Assembly: GCA_018262095.1 (NCBI GenBank)
Contig: JAGTRW010000011.1
Location: 54,390-118,389 of the forward strand
DNA length: 64,000 nucleotides
Reading direction: 5' to 3'
From: Pseudomonadota bacterium
GTDB lineage: Bacteria > Pseudomonadota > Gammaproteobacteria > Burkholderiales > Rhodocyclaceae
Shown here piece after piece: positions 30,719 to 42,897 of this stretch; position 1 is the first letter of the stretch, and every line of letters starts with the position of its first letter. The notes beneath the pieces were generated by a model that worked only from the letters and a program-made list of their open reading frames with translations, had not been told where the DNA came from and did no database searches. The position numbers and the translations under genes are program-made.

Positions 30719-32113
<1,395 letters not shown>

Positions 32114-32120
32114 TAAAAGC

Positions 32121-32255
32121 GGTTGACCACGGCGTGCACAGCGAACACGGCGAACAAGCAATGCTTTTGCAGGCTTGTTCGGTCACCTGGTGGTGGCGCG
32201 AAGGAATACTCTGAATCCAGTGTTTTCGCCGTGCCCGCCGTGTTCGCAGTGGTTC
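32121..32255. repeat. MITE-like inverted repeat, copy 1
   Basis: Terminal arms GGTTGACCACGGCG and CGCAGTGGTTC-type sequence, with CGAACACGGCGAA and TTCGCCGTG sub-repeats, face each other across about 135 bases. The same termini recur at 49240-49366. It carries no gene. Confidence 0.6.
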
Positions 32256-32293
32256 AATAGAGGCATTGATGCCTGCTAAATGGAGTGAATGAC

Positions 32294-32614
32294 GTGTCCG
32301 AATTTGCCGCAAACCTCAAAAAGCTGCCGGGGATCTCGCATCTGGCAGCGATCAATCTGCTCGATGGCGACGGCAACGTGCTCGCGACGATCGAGAACAA
32401 GCCGGGCAGCCAGGGCTCGCTGGCGGTCTACAACCATCTGGCGCAGACCTACGGTGCGATCACTCCGGATGCCGCCAGGAAAGGCGTCGAGCTCTTTGCC
32501 GAGCACGCCACCGACGCGCGCGAACACCCGGGAAAGCATCCGAACATCGACCGGCTGCTGGCGCTGATCGACGAAAACAAGACTTTGCGAACCAAACACG
32601 TGTTTGCGTTGTGA
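32294..32614 (+). CDS. DUF2322 family protein
   Basis: A 106-residue protein whose sequence (LLDGDGNVLATIENKPGSQG, VYNHLAQTYG, HPNIDRLLALI) matches DUF2322, a small family of unknown function found in beta- and gammaproteobacteria. TGGAG eight bases upstream supports the GTG at 32294; another GTG three codons earlier is possible. It stands between a repeat and the cytochrome gene. Confidence 0.75.
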   Translation: MSEFAANLKKLPGISHLAAINLLDGDGNVLATIENKPGSQGSLAVYNHLAQTYGAITPDAARKGVELFAEHATDAREHPGKHPNIDRLLALIDENKTLRTKHVFAL

Positions 32615-32733
32615 GCGGCGAAACTTCTTGGCGCAAGTCGCTGACTAAGGCAGGGTGTCAATAGGGCCATTCGGTCGGTGCGCTGAAGTCGCGAGATAGC
32701 CGCCGCCTCGTCAATCACAACGGAGAAACAAGC

Positions 32734-33198
32734 ATGAAGAAGATCATCGCCGCATTGGTTATCGCCGGCCTGGCCAGCGCCTCGTTTGCCCAGCAGAGCC
32801 TCAAGCCCGAGGAAATGATCAAAATTCGCAAGGCGAACATGACCGTCCAGGCGTGGAACATGGGAAAGATCAAGGCCAATCTTGACGGCAACTTCAACAA
32901 GGAGCAGGTGATCGCTGCTGCCAACGTACTGGCCGCGACCGCCAACTCCGGCACCGGTGCGCTCTTTGCGCCGGGGACAGACAAGGACGTCGGTGACCAG
33001 AAGACGCGCGTGAAACCTGAGCTTTTCGATCCGGCGCATAAGGCCAAGCTTAGCGAAGTCGGGATGGCTTTCGGCAAGGAAGCCAACGAACTGGCCAAGG
33101 TTGCGGCGACTGGCGACGTGGCGGCGATCAAGGCGCAGTTCGGCAAGACCGGCGGTGCCTGCAAGGCGTGTCACGACGAATTTCGCCAAAAGGACTGA
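32734..33198 (+). CDS. Cytochrome c' (class II)
   Basis: A 154-residue periplasmic haem protein with a signal peptide ending near SASFAQ. The C-terminal haem attachment motif CKACH is followed by DEFRQKD, as in cytochromes c', which are four-helix bundles linked to NO binding and detoxification. A GGAGAAACAAGC ribosome site precedes the ATG. It converges with the cytochrome b gene. Confidence 0.88.
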   Translation: MKKIIAALVIAGLASASFAQQSLKPEEMIKIRKANMTVQAWNMGKIKANLDGNFNKEQVIAAANVLAATANSGTGALFAPGTDKDVGDQKTRVKPELFDPAHKAKLSEVGMAFGKEANELAKVAATGDVAAIKAQFGKTGGACKACHDEFRQKD

Positions 33199-33223
33199 CG
33201 GCCACTGATCGCTCGCGCCAACA

Positions 33224-33249
33224 AAAAGGCCGCCAGCTGGCGGCCTTTT
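33224..33249. terminator. Bidirectional terminator between the cytochrome genes
   Basis: A 26-base perfect palindrome of AAAAGGCCGCCAG type has a GC core with A-run and T-run flanks. It lies 25 bases after cytochrome c' and 5 bases from the stop of cytochrome b. Confidence 0.88.
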
Positions 33250-33253
33250 GCGT

Positions 33254-33955
33254 TTACCAGGCCGGCGCGGCCTGGACGGCAGCAGGGGGGGGCGGGGCCG
33301 CTAGCCAGGCGCCCGAGGCGCCGTAAACCGCAGCCAGCGCGATCGCCAGCGCGACGATGAAGGCGATGGCGCCGCCGCCGGTCGTCGACTCGCCGTACTC
33401 GTCACCTTGTAGTTCCTTCCAGCCGGTGATCATCGGCTTGACCAGATTGTCCTTCTTGACGTGGGCGTAGAAGGCGATCGCGGCGAGGTGCAGGACGATC
33501 AGCGCGATCAGCGCGTTGCTGGTCAGTTCGTGGATTGCGGTGAGTCGGTCGGAGAGGTCCTTGGTGATCAGGTCGTAGAGCGGCCCGCGGAAGGCGATGT
33601 CGTCGTTGCCGAACAGGCCGGTGCAGAGTTGGAGCGCGACCAGCGCCAGCAAACCGATGACCGACAGGGCGCCGAGCGGGTTGTGGCCGATTCCTTGCCA
33701 TTGGCCGCGCAGGTAGGCGGCGATCGACGCCGGTGTCGGCAAGAAGCTCGCGAAGCGCGCGTGGCTCGATCCGATCAGGCCCCAGACGATGCGGAAGACG
33801 ACCAGCCCGACAATCGCCAGGCCGATTCGGCCGTGCCATTCGATCGCGGCGCCGCCGATATTGCCGGTGATCAGCGCGGCGCTGACGCACAGGACCAGCA
33901 GCCAGTGAAAGAGGCGCGTCGGCAGGTCCCAGAGCTTGATGCGTTTCGTGGCCAT
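33254..33955 (-). CDS. Cytochrome b561-type membrane protein
   Basis: A 233-residue di-haem cytochrome b of the b561/Ni-Fe-hydrogenase b-subunit family. It starts KLWDLPTRLFHWLL, which carries the typical first haem ligand. Four core helices with further His (EWHGRIGLAIVG, TAIHELTSNALIAL, VLHLAAIAFY) precede a fifth C-terminal helix and a Pro/Ala tail. GGAG before ATG 33955 supports this start. It probably passes electrons from quinol to a periplasmic cytochrome. Pairing with the convergent cytochrome c' is possible but unproven. Confidence 0.82.
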   Translation of the reverse strand: MATKRIKLWDLPTRLFHWLLVLCVSAALITGNIGGAAIEWHGRIGLAIVGLVVFRIVWGLIGSSHARFASFLPTPASIAAYLRGQWQGIGHNPLGALSVIGLLALVALQLCTGLFGNDDIAFRGPLYDLITKDLSDRLTAIHELTSNALIALIVLHLAAIAFYAHVKKDNLVKPMITGWKELQGDEYGESTTGGGAIAFIVALAIALAAVYGASGAWLAAPPPPAAVQAAPAW

Positions 33956-33974
33956 GCAATTCTCCAAGTCATCC

Positions 33975-34003
33975 AAAAAAAACGGGCGCCGATTGGCGCC
34001 CGT
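33975..34003 (-). terminator. Intrinsic terminator of the secDF operon
   Basis: A 9-bp stem (ACGGGCGCC and complement) with a 4-base loop is followed by eight T on the minus strand, 26 bases after the secF stop. Confidence 0.9.
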
Positions 34004-34028
34004 CAGACTCATTTCCGAGCGCTTAAGT

Positions 34029-34973
34029 TCAGACGACCGCCCCGTCCTCGTTGGCGCCTTCGACGGTCTTCTTGACCTTGATGAAGTGCTCGCGCGAGAC
34101 GCCGAGCCACATCACCAGCGGGCTGGCGACGAGAACCGACGAGTAGATGCCGAAGCAGATGCCGATGGTCAGCGCCAATGCGAAGTAGTGCAGCGTCGCG
34201 CCGCCGAAGATCAGCATCGAGAGCACCATCAACTGCGTACAGCCGTGCGTGATGATCGTTCGCGAGATGGTTCCGGTGATCGCGTGGTCGATGACCTGCG
34301 GCGTGGTCAGGCCGCGAACCTTCTTGAAGGTTTCGCGAACGCGGTCGAAGACGACCACCGATTCATTGACCGAGTAGCCGAGCACCGCCAGCACGGCCGC
34401 CAGCACCGTCAGCGAGAACTCCCACTGGAAGAAGGCGAAGAAGCCGAGGATGATCACGATGTCGTGCAGGTTGGCGATGATCGCCGAGACCGCAAAGCGC
34501 CACTCGAAGCGCAGCGCCAGGTAGATGACGATGCCGACGATCACCAGCAGCAGTGCCAGCGAGCCGTTCTCGGCGAGTTCGCGGCCAACCTGCGGGCCGA
34601 CGAACTCGACGCGGCGCAGCGTCGCTCCCGGCGCCTCGGCGTCGAGCGTGGCCATCACCGCCTCGCCGATCTTGGTCGAGTTGGTTTCGGCCTTGAGCGG
34701 CAGGCGGATCATGACGTCCTGGCTCGAACCGAAATTCTGCACGGTCACGTCGGTATTGCCGGCCTTGATCAGCCCTTGGCGGATCTTCTCAAGATCGGCG
34801 GCCTGCGAGTAATTGACCTCGATCAGCGTGCCGCCGGTAAATTCGACCGACAGGTGCAGGCCGCGATGCAGCAGGAAGAACACCGCGAGCAGGAAGGTGA
34901 TCAGCGAAATGACGTTGAACACCAGCGCATGGCGCATGAACGGGAGGTCTTTTTTGATGCGGAAGAATTCCAT
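34029..34973 (-). CDS. secF: Protein translocase subunit SecF
   Basis: A 314-residue RND-type membrane protein that with SecD uses the proton gradient to pull secreted proteins out of SecYEG. Six helices are visible. Signatures are VEFTGGTLIEV in the first periplasmic domain and VLGYSVNESVVVFDRVRE in helix 4. It is the last gene of queA-tgt-yajC-secD-secF and lies 12 bases after secD. Confidence 0.95.
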   Translation of the reverse strand: MEFFRIKKDLPFMRHALVFNVISLITFLLAVFFLLHRGLHLSVEFTGGTLIEVNYSQAADLEKIRQGLIKAGNTDVTVQNFGSSQDVMIRLPLKAETNSTKIGEAVMATLDAEAPGATLRRVEFVGPQVGRELAENGSLALLLVIVGIVIYLALRFEWRFAVSAIIANLHDIVIILGFFAFFQWEFSLTVLAAVLAVLGYSVNESVVVFDRVRETFKKVRGLTTPQVIDHAITGTISRTIITHGCTQLMVLSMLIFGGATLHYFALALTIGICFGIYSSVLVASPLVMWLGVSREHFIKVKKTVEGANEDGAVV

Positions 34974-34985
34974 CTCTGCGTATCC

Positions 34986-36857
34986 TTATTTGGCGACGGT
35001 GCTGTGACCGGGTTTCCAGACGCGACCGATGGCCAGCGATTCGAGCTTGCGGCGGCGACCGTAGATCAGATTGACCATGGCGCGCGAGACGACCACCGCC
35101 GAGAACAGCGAGGTCAGAATGCCCAGGCAGTGCACCACCGCGAAGCCGCGCACCGGACCCGAACCGAAGACCAAGAGCGCGATACCGGCGATCAGCGTGG
35201 TGATGTTGGTGTCGATGATGGTGTCGAAGGCGTGCGAGTAGCCGGCGGTGATCGCCGCCTGCGGCGACGAACCGTTGCGCAGTTCTTCGCGAATGCGTTC
35301 GTTGATCAGCACGTTGGAGTCGATCGCCATGCCCAGCGCCAGCGCGATGGCGGCGACGCCGGGTAGCGTCAGCGTGGCCTGCAGCAAGGATAGCAGCGCG
35401 ACCAGGAAGAGCAGGTTGGACGCCAGCGCGACGACCGAAATGAGGCCGAACAGCACGTAGTACATGATCATGAACGCGGAGATCGCGGTGAAACCCCATA
35501 GCGTCGAATGGAAGCCCTTGGTGATGTTTTCGGCGCCGAGGCTCGGGCCGATGGTGCGTTCCTCGATGATCTCCATCGGCGCCGCGAGCGATCCGGCGCG
35601 CAGCAGCAGCGCGGTGTCGTTGGCTTCCTGGGTGCTCATGCTGCCCGAAATCTGCACGCGTCCGCCGGCGATTTCGGTGCGGATCACCGGGGCGGTGACG
35701 ACTTCGCCCTTGCCCTTTTCGATGAGCAGGATGGCCATCCGCTTGCCGACGTTCTCGCGTGTGATTTCCTTGAAAATTCGCGATCCGGCCGAGTCCAAGT
35801 TGAGGTGCACCGCCGCTTCCTGGGTCTGGTTGTCGAAGCCGGGCTGGGCGTCGGTCAGGCGGTCGCCGGTCAGCATCACCTGCTTCTTGACCAGCAGCGG
35901 CCGGCCGCCGCGCTCGACGTAAAGCTCGGTACCAAACGGAACCTGGCCGGCCATCGCCGCTTCGAGCGCGCCTGGCGTGTCGTCGACCATGCGGATTTCG
36001 AGCGTCGCGGTGCGGCCCAGGATGTCCTTGGCCTTGGCCGTGTCCTGCACACCGGGCAGTTGGACGACGATGCGGTCGGCGCCCTGCTGCGCGATCACCG
36101 GCTCGGCGACGCCGAGCTCGTTGATCCGGTTATGCAGGGTGCCCATGTTCTGCTTGATGGCAAATTCCTGAATGCGCTTCATCGCCGTCGGTTTGAGCGT
36201 GGCGGTGAGCTTGAGGTCGTTGCCGCTGCCCTGGTCGGTGAGCTGCAGGTCGGGCTGGCTGTCTTCGAGGACGATTCGCGCCTTGCTGCGCGTGTCCTCG
36301 TCGCGGAAGCGGATGACCACGCGCTCGCCTTCGCGGCTGATGCCGCCGTGGCGGATGTTCTTGTCGCGCAGCAGGCTGCGCAGGTCGGCGCCGATCGAAT
36401 CGAGACGCTTGGTCAGCGCGCCCTTCATGTCCACTTGCAGCAGGAAGTGCACACCGCCGCGCAGGTCGAGGCCGAGGTACATCGGCAGCGCGCCCATATT
36501 GGTGAGCCATTGCGGCGAACTGGAGAGCAGGTTGAGCGCGACGACGTACTGCGGGTCGGCGGCGTCGGGGTTGAACTGCTTTTCGAGCAGATCCCTGGCC
36601 TTGAGCTGGGTGTCGGTATCCTTGAGGCGGACCTTGACTCCAGTGGTGTCGAGGAAGGTCCCGTTGCTGTCGACATTCGCCTGCTTGAGCGTCGCTGCGA
36701 CGCGTTCGAGCGTCTTGGCATCAACCTTGAGCGTCGCCTTGGCGCTCGAGACCTGGACGGCCGGGGATTCGCCAAAGAAATTCGGCAGGGTATAGATGAA
36801 GCCGAACACCAGCGCGAATGCGACGATGACGTATTTCCAGAGCGGATAGCGGTTCAT
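34986..36857 (-). CDS. secD: Protein translocase subunit SecD
   Basis: A 623-residue partner of SecF. The N-terminal helix (about 8-26) is followed by a large periplasmic domain with YLGLDLRGGVHFLLQVD. Five C-terminal helices contain ALGMAIDSNVLINERIREEL, the conserved proton-relay segment. Length and layout match E. coli SecD (615 residues). Confidence 0.95.
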   Translation of the reverse strand: MNRYPLWKYVIVAFALVFGFIYTLPNFFGESPAVQVSSAKATLKVDAKTLERVAATLKQANVDSNGTFLDTTGVKVRLKDTDTQLKARDLLEKQFNPDAADPQYVVALNLLSSSPQWLTNMGALPMYLGLDLRGGVHFLLQVDMKGALTKRLDSIGADLRSLLRDKNIRHGGISREGERVVIRFRDEDTRSKARIVLEDSQPDLQLTDQGSGNDLKLTATLKPTAMKRIQEFAIKQNMGTLHNRINELGVAEPVIAQQGADRIVVQLPGVQDTAKAKDILGRTATLEIRMVDDTPGALEAAMAGQVPFGTELYVERGGRPLLVKKQVMLTGDRLTDAQPGFDNQTQEAAVHLNLDSAGSRIFKEITRENVGKRMAILLIEKGKGEVVTAPVIRTEIAGGRVQISGSMSTQEANDTALLLRAGSLAAPMEIIEERTIGPSLGAENITKGFHSTLWGFTAISAFMIMYYVLFGLISVVALASNLLFLVALLSLLQATLTLPGVAAIALALGMAIDSNVLINERIREELRNGSSPQAAITAGYSHAFDTIIDTNITTLIAGIALLVFGSGPVRGFAVVHCLGILTSLFSAVVVSRAMVNLIYGRRRKLESLAIGRVWKPGHSTVAK

Positions 36858-36956
36858 GGGAGCAGTGAAGAATAAAGGTGGTGGTGCGGCGTCGGAATGA
36901 CGAAGAGATGCGGACGAAGTGCGGCGCCAGGCGCCGCACTTCCCACTCCCGTCTTC

Positions 36957-37286
36957 TTACAGATTCTTGAGCGTACCTTTGGGCAGGACCAGCGAAATCG
37001 CGCCCTTTTGCATCTGGATCTCGACGTTGTCGGCAATCGCGATCGAAACGAAATCATCGCCGACCTTGGTGATGCGGCCAGCCAGTCCGCCCTGGGTGAC
37101 GACTTCGTCGCCCTTGCTGAGCGCTTCGAGCAGTGCTTTGTGTTCCTTGGCCTTTTTCATCTGCGGGCGAACCATCAGGAAATAGAGCACGGCGAACATC
37201 AGAATGATCGGCAGGAACTGCATGACACTGTCCATGGGTCCGGCGGCGGCCGCCGCGGTTTGGGCGTAGGCGTTACTGATCAGCAC
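36957..37286 (-). CDS. yajC: Preprotein translocase accessory protein YajC
   Basis: A 109-residue single-span membrane protein (helix about 22-42: FLPIILMFAVLYFLMVRPQ) followed by the KGDEVVTQGGLAGRI cytoplasmic segment typical of YajC. It associates with SecDF. A CCAAGGAGACTAATG ribosome site precedes the start. Confidence 0.95.
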   Translation of the reverse strand: MLISNAYAQTAAAAAGPMDSVMQFLPIILMFAVLYFLMVRPQMKKAKEHKALLEALSKGDEVVTQGGLAGRITKVGDDFVSIAIADNVEIQMQKGAISLVLPKGTLKNL

Positions 37287-37340
37287 ATTAGTCTCCTTGG
37301 GTAAATCGAAAAAGCGACAGAAAATAAGCCGCTTATTGTA

Positions 37341-39486
<2,146 letters not shown>

Positions 39487-39643
39487 GCGAAAAATTGTCA
39501 GAAGTTTGGCTTGTCGGTTAGCGCCGAATCGAGGATAATTCGGCCTCTTTCGATTCGTCTGTTGCGGGTCCCGAATCTGTTTGCGAAATCGGCAAGTGTC
39601 GCGCGGCAGGGGCTGCGGACCCGGTGAAATCGAAGTGCGGCGC

Positions 39644-39652
39644 ATTATACCA
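39644..39652 (-). promoter_or_regulatory. Extended -10 promoter candidate for queA operon
   Basis: TGGTATAAT on the minus strand is a perfect -10 hexamer with the TGn extension, 158 bases before queA. No good -35 is visible, which extended -10 promoters tolerate. Confidence 0.45.
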
Positions 39653-39740
39653 TATAAATCAATTGCTTATGTGGGTAGTTGGCAAGGCCGCAATAAGCAC
39701 GACGTCCGTTGGTTTGGTGACACAGCGGATCCAAAGCGTT

Positions 39741-39825
39741 GCCCCGATGGCGGAATCGGTAGACGCACGGGATTCAAAATCCCGCGCCGCAAGGCGTCCC
39801 AGTTCGAGTCTGGGTCGGGGCACCA
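39741..39825 (+). tRNA. tRNA-Leu (anticodon CAA)
   Basis: An 85-base class II tRNA with encoded CCA. The acceptor GCCCCGA pairs with TCGGGGC. The anticodon loop TTCAAAA gives CAA, reading TTG. A long variable arm precedes the T arm. Confidence 0.95.
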
Positions 39826-39867
39826 AGAAACAGTTTCAAGCAGTTATACGTTCCAAGAAATCGACTG

Positions 39868-39893
39868 AAACCCACTGACCGTGGGTTTTTTTT
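39868..39893 (+). terminator. Intrinsic terminator of tRNA-Leu
   Basis: An 8-bp stem AAACCCAC/GTGGGTTT with a 5-base loop is followed by further T, 42 bases after the tRNA. Confidence 0.85.
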
Positions 39894-40278
39894 CGTCTAC
39901 GCGGCCTGTAGCAGTCCGCTTGCGTCGAGCAGCGATCTGGCGTATCGGCTGATTTCTCCCTTTTTCTTCAGGACAAATACCTCACCCTGAACAACGATCG
40001 GAAGGGCATTGTCAATGACCGACGGTCAGGAGGGGTGATCTGGCCACCGGTCTGCCGTCCGGCGACGGCTTGGCTGGTGCGAGGGAATCGCCGGCCCGCC
40101 TGGCGATGTCGTATGACTATGCCGGGATGTATTTACAAAACCAGCCGATCGTTGCGCAGGAGCAACACTTCTGAATAGCCGCGGCCTGTTTCAAAACTTG
40201 TATATGCCATTCGACTATTCCGTTGGGTAGAATCTGTCCGCGCCGATGGATTTCTTCGTAAATTTTGAGGAGGACGAA
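39894..40278. other. Intergenic region with a coding remnant
   Basis: About 385 bases after tRNA-Leu. On the minus strand, 39898-40017 reads about 40 open codons ending in a stop, with protein-like composition (ALPIVVQGEVFVLKKKGEIS) but no start codon and an in-frame stop just upstream. It looks like the C-terminal scrap of a lost gene that I do not recognise. The rest holds the promoter of the next gene and nothing else I can identify. Confidence 0.45.
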
Positions 40279-40899
40279 ATGAAATTCGTGTCAAAGGCTG
40301 GCTTTGTTGCAGTCGCTCTTGCCTCTTCGTCAATCGCATGCGCACAGGTGTATGTGGGCGGCGGTGTTGGTCAATCGTCGACGACGTTTGGCAACGAGCT
40401 TTATTTCAACATTCCAAATGTTGCCGAAGATTTTGACAAGACCGACACCGCATACAAGTTGTTTGCTGGCTATGAATTCTCGAAGAACTGGGCAATCGAA
40501 GCCGGCTACGCGTATTTGGGCAAACCCCAGATCAATTTTTCGGGTTTTGGCAGCTCTGGTAGCGCTCAAATAGAAAATTCCTCGTGGTTTATTGACGCGA
40601 AAGGGACGTTACCTTTAAACGACCAGTTCAGCCTGTTTGCCAAGCTGGGATGGGCCATAAACAGGTCGGAAGTTAGCGGCAGCTCGAGCAACGCCGCCTT
40701 GAACGACGCGGTCGGCTTTCCTGTAAGCGAGTCTAAGTCGACCAACGACGTTCATTATGCGCTGGGCGCAGAATACAACTTCAATAGGAATTTTTCTGCC
40801 CGACTGGAATACGAGGACTTTGGGAAGTTTGGCGACACCGACAGAACAGGGACCACCAAGACGGATATGTGGTCTGTCGGCGTCGGGTATAAATTCTAA
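40279..40899 (+). CDS. Outer-membrane beta-barrel protein (OmpA/opacity type)
   Basis: A 206-residue protein with a signal peptide ending SSSIACAQ, then an eight-stranded barrel pattern beginning VYVGGGVGQSS, with AYKLFAGYEFSKNWAIEAGY. It ends in SVGVGYKF, the terminal Phe recognised by the barrel-assembly machinery. GAGGAGG supports ATG 40279 over the frame start 11 codons earlier. Base composition is visibly richer in A/T than the flanking genes, consistent with acquisition. Its role is unknown. Confidence 0.8.
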   Translation: MKFVSKAGFVAVALASSSIACAQVYVGGGVGQSSTTFGNELYFNIPNVAEDFDKTDTAYKLFAGYEFSKNWAIEAGYAYLGKPQINFSGFGSSGSAQIENSSWFIDAKGTLPLNDQFSLFAKLGWAINRSEVSGSSSNAALNDAVGFPVSESKSTNDVHYALGAEYNFNRNFSARLEYEDFGKFGDTDRTGTTKTDMWSVGVGYKF

Positions 40900-41396
40900 A
40901 TGCGCACGGCTGCAAGAAAAACGATCGTGTGGCCGTTTTTCATGTACGCACGGCAGGAGTGACTCGCGCGAACGGAGAAAAGACAGCTGCGCGCCAGCCT
41001 GCGTGTCTTTGACCTGCGCGGACGTTCCCGCAATTTTTGCTGAGATCTTGCGGCTAATGCGGACGTAGCGCGAGCACGAAGAGATGAGGCGATTCTCCCT
41101 AAGCTCCTTGGCGCAGTTTATTTCAGCCTTCTGCCCGCCCATTGTGGCGGGTTTTTCTTTGACGATCCGTGGTCGAAAGTTTCCGTCTGGCAGCGCTCGA
41201 GCACCACGGGCGCACGCGGTCGCCGAGACGTCGGGAACGGCGCACCGCCGCATCGGCCTTTTTCAGGCGCGCCGGATGGTGTTGAGTCGATTGCTGAGAT
41301 AATTGGAATGTCGGCGCCGACTTCACGCAGCGCGGCGCGAGGAGCAACACCGCAACCTGACGGGTTCAGGCGAACGACGCAATGGAGGGATCGGCA
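40900..41396. other. Intergenic region with orphan terminator; possible small RNA
   Basis: Nearly 500 bases without a convincing gene. An AAAAACG/CGTTTTT stem about 20 bases after the barrel gene may terminate it. A second, strong terminator at 41134-41160 has no gene before it, so the stretch between could encode a small RNA. Confidence 0.4.
41134..41160 (+). terminator. Orphan intrinsic terminator
   Basis: CCCGCC and GGCGGG pair around a 6-base loop and are followed by TTTTTCTTT. No plus-strand gene ends within 200 bases. Confidence 0.7.
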
Positions 41397-41594
41397 ATGG
41401 TTATCAAGAATGCAAGTGCAGCGGCCAAGGCAACGAAGGCGAAGAACGCGCGGTGCAGAGAATTGATGCGTGCCATCAAATCCGGGAAAGCCAGCGACGC
41501 TGAGATCAAGGAGTTTTCAGCGATGCCGCGGGATATTGGGCCGGCACGCGGCAAGGTTTTTGACGTGTTGTTGGCAGCCAAGAGCAAACAATAA
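41397..41594 (+). CDS. Small basic hypothetical protein
   Basis: A 65-residue Ala/Lys-rich protein (VIKNASAAAKATKAKNARC). GGAGG eight bases upstream supports ATG 41397; a second ATG five codons earlier overlaps that site. No family is recognised. It lies in the AT-richer stretch after tRNA-Leu. Confidence 0.5.
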   Translation: MVIKNASAAAKATKAKNARCRELMRAIKSGKASDAEIKEFSAMPRDIGPARGKVFDVLLAAKSKQ

Positions 41595-41850
41595 CAAGAC
41601 TGCCGCGCTTAGCCCGAGGCTGATCGCCAAGGGTGAACACCGGGAGCCCTTCGCTGGTTGGCGCGGCAGAAAAATACCAGTTCAATGCAGGTCGCGGTTT
41701 TTTGATGTGATCCGATGTGGGGCGTGTGGCGATGCGCCGTTGCTGGCATGACGATCCTCAGTGGCGGCAAGGGCCGGTCTCCAGTTGGTGCGCCGCGGTG
41801 GCTTTCCCGCTATATTGAAACCGCATTGATCAAAGCAGGAAGGATTCATC

Positions 41851-42291
41851 ATGTTCAAGAAAATACTCGTCCCGACTGATGGTTCCCAGTTCTCGCAGGA
41901 TGCGGCTTGCCGGGCGGTTGCCTTGGCGAAGGAAAGCGCCGGCCAGATTGTCGCTTTTTATGTGGATCAGCCGTACTCGCCTTTTCACAGTCAAGGCAGC
42001 GGGAATGGTTTTCCAATTGTTCCCAGCTTCAAGAAAGCCAAGGACAAGGAAGGCCAACGAATTCTCGGTTTTGTCGAAAATCTCTGCTGGCGGGAGGGCG
42101 TAAGCTGCAGAAAGGTGAGCAAAGAAAGCAATGTCATCTATGAGGCAATCATCGAAGCCGCAACGGAAAACGGCTGCGATCTGATCTGCATGGCTTCGCA
42201 CGGACGAGGTGGAACGCGGGCAATAGTTCTTGGCAGTGAAACCAGCAAGGTACTCACCCACTCAAAAATCCCGGTACTGGTTTGTCGCTAG
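41851..42291 (+). CDS. Universal stress protein (UspA family)
   Basis: A 146-residue UspA-fold protein. It begins MFKKILVPTDGSQFSQDA. The C-terminal nucleotide-binding loop is MASHGRGGTRAIVLGSETSKVLTHSKIPVLV, matching the G-2x-G-9x-G-S/T pattern of ATP-binding members. AGGAAGG precedes the ATG. Such proteins are induced by stress and starvation. Confidence 0.9.
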   Translation: MFKKILVPTDGSQFSQDAACRAVALAKESAGQIVAFYVDQPYSPFHSQGSGNGFPIVPSFKKAKDKEGQRILGFVENLCWREGVSCRKVSKESNVIYEAIIEAATENGCDLICMASHGRGGTRAIVLGSETSKVLTHSKIPVLVCR

Positions 42292-42362
42292 GCGGCGCAA
42301 CCTCGCCTTATATCGCATCGATCGCGCCAGAGGTTTAGAATCGTTTTTTTTAGGCAGCAGGG

Positions 42363-42548
42363 TTGCACGTGTATCGAGTCGTTACGGATTACCGGGATCA
42401 TTGCGGAAACAGAATACTGGATCACGGTCCGTGGTTTACGTCGGAGAGCGCCGCTGAGTCTTGGGCTAACGTGCTGCGCCGCATTGGCTATTGCGTTCGG
42501 GTCGAGAAACTGGAAGGATTGATCGCGGCACACCGTCACGATCATTGA
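42363..42548 (+). CDS. Small hypothetical protein
   Basis: A 61-residue protein starting at TTG, or two codons later at GTG 42369. Its composition is protein-like (YRVVTDYRDHCGNRILDHGP, SESAAESWANVLRRIGY). No family is recognised. Confidence 0.45.
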   Translation: MHVYRVVTDYRDHCGNRILDHGPWFTSESAAESWANVLRRIGYCVRVEKLEGLIAAHRHDH

Positions 42549-42621
42549 CCGGTGGCGCAGGCGGCATTCGAGCCCGTTGTGCTTTCCCGGCATCGGTCGC
42601 AGGGTATTGAGAGGACTAACG

Positions 42622-42897
42622 ATGAAGACGATTTTCGCTTTCCTGGCGTTTTCTTTTTCGACTGCGGCGTTTTCCGTGTGCTATCTGATCTATAGCCCTG
42701 CCAACGAGGTTGTTTGGCGTGGCACCCGCCCGCCGGTGGCGATGGACACCGTTTCGCTCAACGCAGCGGTGCAGAAGATTGCTCCCAAAGGGCATCTCAT
42801 TGTCTCCAACGACGACAAGGCGCCGTGTCCGGCGCTGGATTTGACCAAGCCGCGCAAAACCATGCGGCAAAAGGCCGAAGAGATGAAGTACGACTGA
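42622..42897 (+). CDS. Hypothetical exported or membrane-anchored small protein
   Basis: A 91-residue protein with an N-terminal hydrophobic segment (IFAFLAFSFSTAAFSVCYLIY) serving as signal or anchor. GAGAGGAC five bases upstream supports ATG 42622. The remainder is polar with a Lys-rich end. Function is unknown. Confidence 0.55.
   Translation: MKTIFAFLAFSFSTAAFSVCYLIYSPANEVVWRGTRPPVAMDTVSLNAAVQKIAPKGHLIVSNDDKAPCPALDLTKPRKTMRQKAEEMKYD

Noticed and set aside
39487..39645. A 53-codon N-terminal extension of queA
   Set aside because: The extension is not QueA-like and includes the promoter patch; the family start fits ATG 39486.
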